From Filosporella fistucella (lineage: Eukaryota; Ascomycota; Leotiomycetes; Helotiales), in the NCBI GenBank assembly GCA_030077755.1, contig JAQJZZ010000011.1, positions 1,116,001-1,180,000 on the forward strand: DNA of 64,000 bases, in the 5' to 3' direction. The notes beneath the pieces were generated by a model. That model saw nothing but the letters and a program-made list of their open reading frames with translations, was not told where the DNA came from and did no database searches. This document shows positions 57,468-64,000 of this stretch, piece after piece (position 1 is the first letter of the stretch; every line of letters starts with the position of its first letter). A program made the translations under genes and the position numbers.

Positions 57468-57832
57468 ATTGAGCTGTTGTCTCAGCAAATGTTGGTGCCG
57501 ATGTTGCAATTATAATAGATGTTGTTGGAGTTGTAGAGCTTCAACGCTACATGACGTTTTTCTAGCTCGGACCCCCTGCAACTGTTCGGGTCCCCTGCCA
57601 GCCTGAAGAGACACTCCACTTTTCTCTGCCAAGGCTGCACCCAGTCATCCCCGTTGCCGCAGGAGACAGAGATCGCCTAATTTTTGTGGACGTGGATGTG
57701 TTTCTCTGAAAGTCAACCGTAAGTTTTAGAGACCGAGCAAGATTGAAGCAGACAAGCGCTTTTCGCTTTCACCAACATTCCTGTCACTCCTCTAATCAGG
57801 CACAACATTCCCGAAACCTGCAGATTGTCGCC
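57468..57832. promoter_or_regulatory. divergent promoter between FMP46 and the nucleoporin gene
   Basis: 365 bp between opposed start codons. No defined element recognised. Confidence 0.45.
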
Positions 57833-59202
57833 ATGGCGCCTCTCATTCTACACAATGTTCCAGACGAGGAACTTTACGTTGGCGAAGATGGCATACAAAG
57901 ACCATATGCGATGCTATTTCCCGGGTAAGTTCCAAACACTGCGCAATGTTGTACCAACCCATTGATTTATTTGGATTTGATAGTGATGGAAATCCAACTG
58001 TATCGCGAACAAGGCGAACAGTTCCGGAGACTGGTTCCTTTGGAAAGTCAACAAGACGGTCGAGATCGAGAACTGGCACTCCTGCAGCAAAGAGGGACGA
58101 CCCAACCATAGCAGCTGGCGATGCCATTTTCTCTCAGTTTTTTGCTCAAAAGGCTGCTGAAGCTGCAGAACAGCCTCAGCGCAGGTCGTCCATGTCAAAT
58201 TCAATCTCACAGCCAAATGTTTCCTCAGGAGCTCTTGCGCAAATCGATGGAAACGCAGGGTCATCATCACGATCACAAAAGAAAGAGGCCCATAAAGAGC
58301 CTACAGAGGTCATCTTGAGGGGCTTTAAGTCGGATCAGGAATATGCGGCAATACGAGAGTACGAAAGGATTGCTGGGCGAATTTGTGAAGACTATTCTCG
58401 CGACCCACCCATCGAGCAACGCCGGTTCAAAGCTGATCTACGGGACCCAGCAACCTTGAGACGCAAGCCCATGACAGTGGAAGAAAAGGCTAAAGCCTTG
58501 AGGTTTGCAGGGGGAGAGCACTGGATCAAGATCACTTTTGAGTCCGCCGAGGCTGCAGAAATCGCGTTAGAGTCGTCCCCACAAACCATCCTTGGGCATT
58601 TGGTCTACGCAGAGCTGTATAGAGGTATCCCCCCTACAGCAGATGAAGAGGTACTGGCAAATGGAGCCATCAAGGGTTCAAGAAGCACGGCTCAGAGCTT
58701 GGGGGTCGCTTCAGGGCTGCATTCGAAACCTCGTCGACCGTCTTCAACACTGCCTCATTCGTTCAATACACCAGCAATGCACAAAAAAAACGACTTTAAC
58801 TCTCTCTCGCCCCCGGAGTCTAATACCTCATCTCAAACGATCGAGACTGGTACGGTCGCATCCACGACATCTTCTGCAACTATAACAGGCCGACCTCGAT
58901 CACAAAGCAGCACCCAAGTTGATGAGCCGGACCTCTACTGCCGCAAAATCCCAACTGCCAGGCGGATGCAACTTCTACCTGCCGAGCAAGCTTTGTTGCC
59001 TCAGCCATCATTCTCAAAGCGCCTGGTGAGCAAGATTCCGTTGATCAGTTGGTTGAGTGCAGACATTATCGGAAGTGCGGTGCCAAGGACAGAATACGGT
59101 GAATTTGATTGGAGCAAAGCCAGCTTATACTGGAAAATGGTTTGGTGGATCGATACATTTACAGGCTGGTTTGACATCTGTGGGAACGACAAAGATGACT
59201 GA
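57833..59202 (+). CDS. NUP53: Nup53/Nup35-type nucleoporin
   Basis: Probable component of the nuclear pore complex linking the inner ring to the pore membrane. Exons 57833-57924 and 57984-59202, intron 59 nt. Product 436 aa. It has a short conserved fungal N-terminus ([20 protein letters not shown]), then a Ser/Arg-rich stretch. An MPPN-type RRM fold lies at about residues 139-243, with [20 protein letters not shown] and [17 protein letters not shown] disordered Ser/Thr linker and a conserved aromatic C-terminus with [16 protein letters not shown] follow; the latter could contact membrane. The family assignment is by fold impression and is less sure than the gene model. Confidence 0.78.
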
Positions 59203-59400
59203 GAACATGATCAGATGGTGGTGGAGAATACCCTTCGATTGATATTTGCAGCAAGGCGTTAATACGGGGTTCGAAATAATGATTTCAGGTTGTACAATCG
59301 TTCGAGTCTGAATGAGACGCAGAATATAACTTGAAAAATGTAAATCTTAAAACTAAGCATCTCAATCATGCTCGAGCTCCATAGGGTATTAAATGCACGC

Positions 59401-60819
59401 TTAATCAGACACAACGCCATCAGAATTAACACTCCACCTCCTTTCCCTTTTCCCACTGCCACTCTCACTTCCTGTCCCAAGTTCCGACTTTGCAGTCTCA
59501 TCATCTATGGCACTTGTATCCTCCACGTCCTTACTCTCTATCGGTACAACAGTCTTTGCAGACGTAGATTCCTCTCCTAAGATTTCCTCTTCCTCTTCAG
59601 CCTTCTTGGGAATCTTCAATTCGCTTGTTGGTTTATAATCCTCCAGCGGATCCTTGACGCGTTCCCCTGGCGTGGGAGAGAAAGGACGTACCCCTCGAGG
59701 ACGATTGAGAAGCCCGGAACCTCCCATCTCTCCACCCCTTTCTGAAAATATACTCGTAACATCCGCATCTCTGGTGTTCGAAACTGCTCCAGCGAGACTT
59801 TGGTACGAAACACCTTCCACCAAAAGACTATCATTTCTGGTGTGACCTATCGTTGGCGGCCCCCCACCTTCCGCATCACCAGCCAAAATGCTCCTGTTCT
59901 GAGGCAATATGCTGAATATTTTGGCTCCTTGATTAGGGTGGGCATCGGCAGCTCCACTCTCCAAGTCGTGCGCAAAAAGGTCTCTACCTTTCTCCAATAA
60001 TTCATCCAAGCCTCCACCATTCCACCCTTTCCTAGCCAATGCTTCAAAAATGTCGACCTCAGCCCTCACAAGTCCGGCGCTACACTCGACAATCCCCTTG
60101 CTCATCTCCTGACAGTCTCTCAATAACCCTCTGCTATGCCCTCCACTCAACCCGGTGAGGGCATCCAGCCTTCCGGTCAACTGAACCAGGTGTTCCCGAA
60201 ATTTGCTCACATCTCTCTTCCTCTGTTTATGCAACCTCAAACCCTCTTTCTCCATCTTTCTGATCTCCTTGCTCATAGCCTTCGCTTCCTTCTGATAGCT
60301 GACTTCTTCATCCTCCATGCGTCTCTGCCACTGGTCTAACTCATGTAATAACGGTACCTCAAAACTCCGGTACACAGTCTCGCTCAGGATCTGCTGGTGA
60401 TTTGCGATCAACTGATGTACGCCACTGGCAGCCATTAGGCTATCGGCAGTACAGTTTCCTTTAGCAGAAAATGAGTTCGTTAAACTATCGCCGGCTGGAG
60501 CCATCGCATCGCTGCGTGCTTCCTTTAATCGAGCGCATGCTTCTAAAGCACTGCCAAAAGAGGAGGCCGAAACCGATAGCGCAGCGAGTGCAAGGCGATA
60601 TGATTTAGCAGTAGAGAGGAGGTCTGAATATGCTATTTGAGATGCTTCAAGGTCGGATTTGTTGAGAACGGCATGGGGAGGTCTCGGTGGTGGGGGTAGT
60701 GGTAAATTAAAAGAACTCGGAATAGGGTTTGCTGTGCTTGCATAGGAGTACGTTGGCGACGCAGGAACTGGAGGGAGAGCACTTGGAGTGGGCGGAGGCG
60801 GACCGTTGTTTGAGGCCAT
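59401..60819 (-). CDS. IVY1: IVY1-like BAR-domain phospholipid-binding protein
   Basis: In yeast the homologue binds phospholipids and the GTPase Ypt7 at the vacuole. Single exon, 472 aa. An N-terminal Pro-rich stretch (residues 1-50) precedes a long helical region (about 55-310). That region contains LETVYRSF-like heptads and the charged helix YQKEAKAMSKEIRKMEKEGL, consistent with an inverse-BAR coiled coil. The C-terminal 150 residues are Ser/Glu-rich and probably disordered. The coding end is 198 bp from the nucleoporin gene end, and the start lies 461 bp from the divergent thioesterase gene. Confidence 0.82.
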   Translation of the reverse strand: MASNNGPPPPTPSALPPVPASPTYSYASTANPIPSSFNLPLPPPPRPPHAVLNKSDLEASQIAYSDLLSTAKSYRLALAALSVSASSFGSALEACARLKEARSDAMAPAGDSLTNSFSAKGNCTADSLMAASGVHQLIANHQQILSETVYRSFEVPLLHELDQWQRRMEDEEVSYQKEAKAMSKEIRKMEKEGLRLHKQRKRDVSKFREHLVQLTGRLDALTGLSGGHSRGLLRDCQEMSKGIVECSAGLVRAEVDIFEALARKGWNGGGLDELLEKGRDLFAHDLESGAADAHPNQGAKIFSILPQNRSILAGDAEGGGPPTIGHTRNDSLLVEGVSYQSLAGAVSNTRDADVTSIFSERGGEMGGSGLLNRPRGVRPFSPTPGERVKDPLEDYKPTSELKIPKKAEEEEEILGEESTSAKTVVPIESKDVEDTSAIDDETAKSELGTGSESGSGKRERRWSVNSDGVVSD

Positions 60820-61280
60820 GGTGTTTGCTATCTCTTGTTTTGTTTATTATTGATACGGAGGAATGGCTCAAGGTCGTGCGGAGAGACCTAGACTGTGTGC
60901 GACGAGAAGAAAGTAATACAATGTACAAGAATCGAAAGGGATATCATGGGGACAGAATGAATGTGAGGATGTGCATCTGCTCCCTGGTAGCAAATCAAGG
61001 CGAAAGAATAGGAATGCCTTCCGTCGTTGTCTCCTGACAGCCAGGTGAAAGGGACTCCTTATCCGAATAAACAAGGTGCTGCCGATAAGAAACCCTGTCA
61101 AATTGCAACGGCGCTTGACGTTTGTAACCAACCTCAAAGTCAACAAATTATTATTGACAATTCCCAGCGATTCACCTCAAATTGACGAATTTGACCTGTA
61201 TAAGAAGTCAAACTGGCCGAAGTAGATCAAATAGCGTATTTTGTAACTTTTCCCCCATACCAATTACACACAACTCCAAA
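60820..61280. promoter_or_regulatory. divergent promoter between IVY1 and acyl-protein thioesterase
   Basis: 461 bp between two opposed starts. No additional gene. No specific element identified. Confidence 0.45.
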
Positions 61281-62156
61281 ATGCCTCCAGCATCTGCCCT
61301 CATTATCCCCGCTGTCAAAAAGCATACCGCAACCGTCATTGTGGCACACGGTCTCGGTGACAGTGGTGCAGGCTGGGTATCTCTCGCAGAGAATTGGCGA
61401 CGCAGACAAAAGTTTGAGGAAGTCAAGTTTATATTCCCCAATGCGCCTGCAATTCCAATCACTGTGGTTTGTGCTCCCCGCAATTATCATCGAGATCTCA
61501 AACTAATGAAATATCAAAGAATTTTGGAATGCAGATGCCGGGCTGGTATGATATTGTAAGACCTCGAAACATCGTTCGTTCGCAGATGGCAAGCAAAAAG
61601 TGGCGGCTAATACAATGGGCAACAGACTCAATTCGGTGATCTGCAAGCTGGGCAGGATGAAGTCGGTATTCTCAAATCTCGCGACTACTTCCACGGCCTG
61701 ATTAAATCTGAAATTGATGCTGGAATATCCTCAGAACGAATAGTGCTCGGTGGATTCAGTCAAGGCGGTGCCATGTCAATTTTCTCCGGAATTACAGCAC
61801 CTACAAAACTAGGTGGAATATTTGGCTTGAGCTGCTATTTGTTATTGCACAGCAAAATCAGCGAATTTGTGCCAAAAGACAGTCCAAATAAGGCCACCCC
61901 GATTTTCATGGGACATGGAGACAGCGATCCTTTGGTAAAGCCACAATGGGGAGAAATGACTGCAAAGATTTTGAACGATTCTGGTTGGAATGTCAAGTTG
62001 AAGTTTTACAGGTTGGTACTTCCAGTAGATTTCTATTGCAGAGACTGATATAATTCCAGGGGGCTAGAGCATTCCGCAGACCCGGAGGAAATTGATGACT
62101 TAGAAAAATATCTCAATGCACGGATACCTCCAGCAGGCGATAAAGCAGGTCTTTGA
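61281..62156 (+). CDS. APT1: acyl-protein thioesterase 1
   Basis: Removes palmitate from S-acylated proteins in the cytosol. Four exons: 61281-61466, 61520-61555 (36 nt), 61626-62011 and 62060-62156, with introns of 53, 70 and 48 nt. Product 234 aa. The serine hydrolase triad is complete: Ser119 in GGFSQGG, an Asp in GHGDSDPLV, and a His in GLEHSADPEE across the last splice site. VIVAHGLGDSGAGW supplies the oxyanion region. The 12-codon second exon (NFGMQMPGWYDI) restores the canonical family sequence. Potentially relevant to the predicted palmitoylated microprotein at 4220, though no link is shown. Confidence 0.94.
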
Positions 62157-62547
62157 CTAAATGATGGTAAAGAATCCGAGGTAAAGGGCTATTACAGTTA
62201 CATTTTCGCATTCTTGACCACAGTTGCTGTGGTAATTTTTGCATGGCGCCTGGTTAGGGGGCGAGAACATCCAGATGATCTCCACAAGCGGAGACCTGAC
62301 ACAAAAAGTCAATAAATGAGCGTTGAAGTCATGCCACAAATTGTTGATTTCCAATTGTGACTTGAAGCGCCGGAGCGGATGAGGCTGATGAATGTGGGAC
62401 CCGAACGGCTGACTGATGATTACCTTTATGTTACAAAACCAATCAGCTCTATAGCTTTGTTCGTTTCTCCTTCACCTTCCCATTAATTATTAGCCTTGCC
62501 CATTCGCTCCTAGGACTTTTGAGTAATTCTTTTTGAGCAAATCCCCT
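62157..62547. other. intergenic spacer
   Basis: Thioesterase 3' region and promoter of the dioxygenase gene. No gene seen. Confidence 0.6.
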
Positions 62548-63653
62548 ATGAATATCGTATTTTTTCGTTTTACGACGCTCATATTCACAATCTTTGTGTT
62601 GATAGCAGCAATCATTTTTTCACCAACCTCGACATATCTCACCGCGAGTCGAAACTTTGCTCGTAGACTCTACTCTCAGAACATATCCTCGGCAGTCAAA
62701 GTTCCAAGTCACCTGATATCAAATTCCATCAATATGACCAGGACGCCGGTATACTTCCTCAGCCATGGGGGTGTAAGCTCAATTTCAATTATAATCATGA
62801 TTTTCAAGAAAGGCGACTGATTGATTGCAGCCAAACATCATGTATGAGAAAGACCACCCAGTTTACCCCGAGCTACAGAAGATTGGTAAAGAGATCACCC
62901 AGAAAGTTAAGCCTGATGCTGTCGTTGTATTCTCTGCGCATTGGCAAGGGGAAAAGGACACGATCGAAGTCAATACTTTTGAAAATACTGAGTTGATTTA
63001 CGAGTACGTTCGCCATCTCTACTCAGCTGGTAACTAATATGTCCAGTTTCTATGGATTCCCGGCCCACTATTACAAGGAGAAATATCCAAATAAAGGATC
63101 ACCCGCAGTTGCTCAAAAAGTAATCGATGCTCTTACCAAAGCTGGCATCAAGACCAACGGTATGAGACGAGGCCTCGACCACGGCGTATGGGCGAGTTTC
63201 AAAGTAGCTTTTGATCCAGAAACCAATCCTTTGAATGTCCCAGTCGTTCAAGTATCACTTTTCGCAACCGAAGACCCCGCTCAGCATCTAGCCCTAGGTC
63301 GTGCGGTTGCTGGTCTCCGAGATGAAAACATAGTCTTGATTATGTCTGGTATGGCAGTACACAACTTGCGAGATATGCGTTTCGGCTTTGACGGTGTCAT
63401 GCCATACGCTAAGAGCTTCGATCAAGCATTGAAGGAAGCAGTTGAGAGTGATGGGAAGGAGAGAGATGCAAAGTTGGTTGAGCTTCTATGGAGAAAAGAT
63501 GCGAGACCTGCGCACCCTAGTTTTGAGCATTTACTACCAATTCACATTGGAGCGGGAGCTGCAGGGGATGATAAGGGAAAGAGGCTCTGGACTTTAGCCG
63601 AAGGTAGTTTTAGTTGGGCGCAATTTCGATTTGGGGAGGTCACAAAAGCTTGA
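62548..63653 (+). CDS. LigB/DODA-type extradiol ring-opening dioxygenase with N-terminal hydrophobic extension
   Basis: Fe(II)-dependent cleavage of catechol-type rings, substrate unknown; plant and fungal relatives include 4,5-DOPA dioxygenase. Exons 62548-62772, 62831-63003 and 63047-63653, with introns of 58 and 43 nt. Product 334 aa. Metal ligands fit: His73 (FLSHGG), His112 (FSAHWQG), and a later conserved His238 (MAVHNLRD). The usual family start corresponds to the internal Met63. The first 62 residues add a hydrophobic segment (about residues 4-24) and a basic Arg-rich stretch, as in a signal anchor or mitochondrial presequence. Initiation at Met63 would give the standard cytosolic form, so both starts may be used. 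Confidence 0.88.
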
Positions 63654-64000
63654 CTACAGGAGTCAAAGATGTGACGAGATTGCTGGAGTAGAAATCAAGA
63701 TCGCGCTTCAGATATCTTTTTCTGAATATAATAGTCTCTCTACTCGTTGGCTGGTCGGGTTTGAGAAGTTCTTATTTGCTGCTATCTCGAGCTATTGAGA
63801 AGGGTATCACATCCATTTCTCAAGACTGCCAACTTTGCTTGTGATTGAAACTATCCCTACCTGGGGCAAAACTCGTTCCTTGCTGTAGTAATTGGGCTGG
63901 AAATATTTGAAATTTACCGTACATTTGGATCTTCGTGTCAGCAAGTCTCTGCACCTTTTCTCTACTCCTTCTGTGGAATAGTGTGAGGTTATTCCTCCGC
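63654..64000. other. 3' end of the window, no gene seen
   Basis: 3' region of the dioxygenase gene. Nothing further supported before the window ends. Confidence 0.6.

Overview
The window reads as nuclear DNA of a filamentous ascomycete. Most genes carry short GT-AG introns of about 43-180 nt with CTAAC/CTGAC branch sites. There are no operons. The gene set is typical of Pezizomycotina: a RID-type cytosine methyltransferase with the EQT motif, quinate-catabolic enzymes, fungal DUF1687/FMP46 and IVY1. Protein impressions suggest Leotiomycetes, but this is inferred without a search. Gene models below were spliced by hand from donor, branch and acceptor signals plus reading phase.

Layout. 1-4.2 kb is gene-poor, with one decayed 2EXR/F-box-like relic carrying a TATACA microsatellite. 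4.2-9.7 kb holds a 64-aa predicted lipidated microprotein, an MRS2-type mitochondrial Mg channel and a membrane-anchored aldehyde dehydrogenase (MSC7 type). 12-17.4 kb has an HhH-GPD DNA glycosylase and amidophosphoribosyltransferase (ADE4), both on the minus strand. 17.4-20 kb is a repeat-bearing spacer in front of the RID methyltransferase (20.0-22.6 kb). 23.8-27.1 kb carries three housekeeping genes in the same direction: eL14, NAC-alpha and ATP synthase subunit d. 27.5-32.9 kb has an HSL-type esterase, then SRP receptor alpha and YIF1 sharing a 271-bp divergent promoter. 34.9-39.1 kb has a three-repeat cysteine-rich single-pass surface protein and a fatty-acid transporter/acyl-CoA synthetase.

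40-45 kb holds a divergent shikimate-dehydrogenase-like gene and two RBR ubiquitin-ligase loci head to head, one broken and one intact. 46-52.1 kb is the most interesting block. It contains an unusual fusion of an FAD/NAD(P)-binding oxidoreductase with a formyltransferase, followed by a quinate-utilisation set: type II dehydroquinase, quinate/shikimate dehydrogenase, and a dehydroshikimate dehydratase interrupted by one in-frame TGA. 52.8-63.7 kb contains an RRM protein, FMP46, a Nup53-like nucleoporin, IVY1, acyl-protein thioesterase and an N-terminally anchored LigB/DODA-type extradiol dioxygenase.

How the genes work together. Quinate would be oxidised (QDH), dehydrated (dehydroquinase) and passed to dehydroshikimate. 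The next step, to protocatechuate, looks disabled at this locus. The fusion enzyme directly upstream has no assigned role and is the best candidate here for something undescribed. No complete mobile element, CRISPR array, rRNA or tRNA was recognised.
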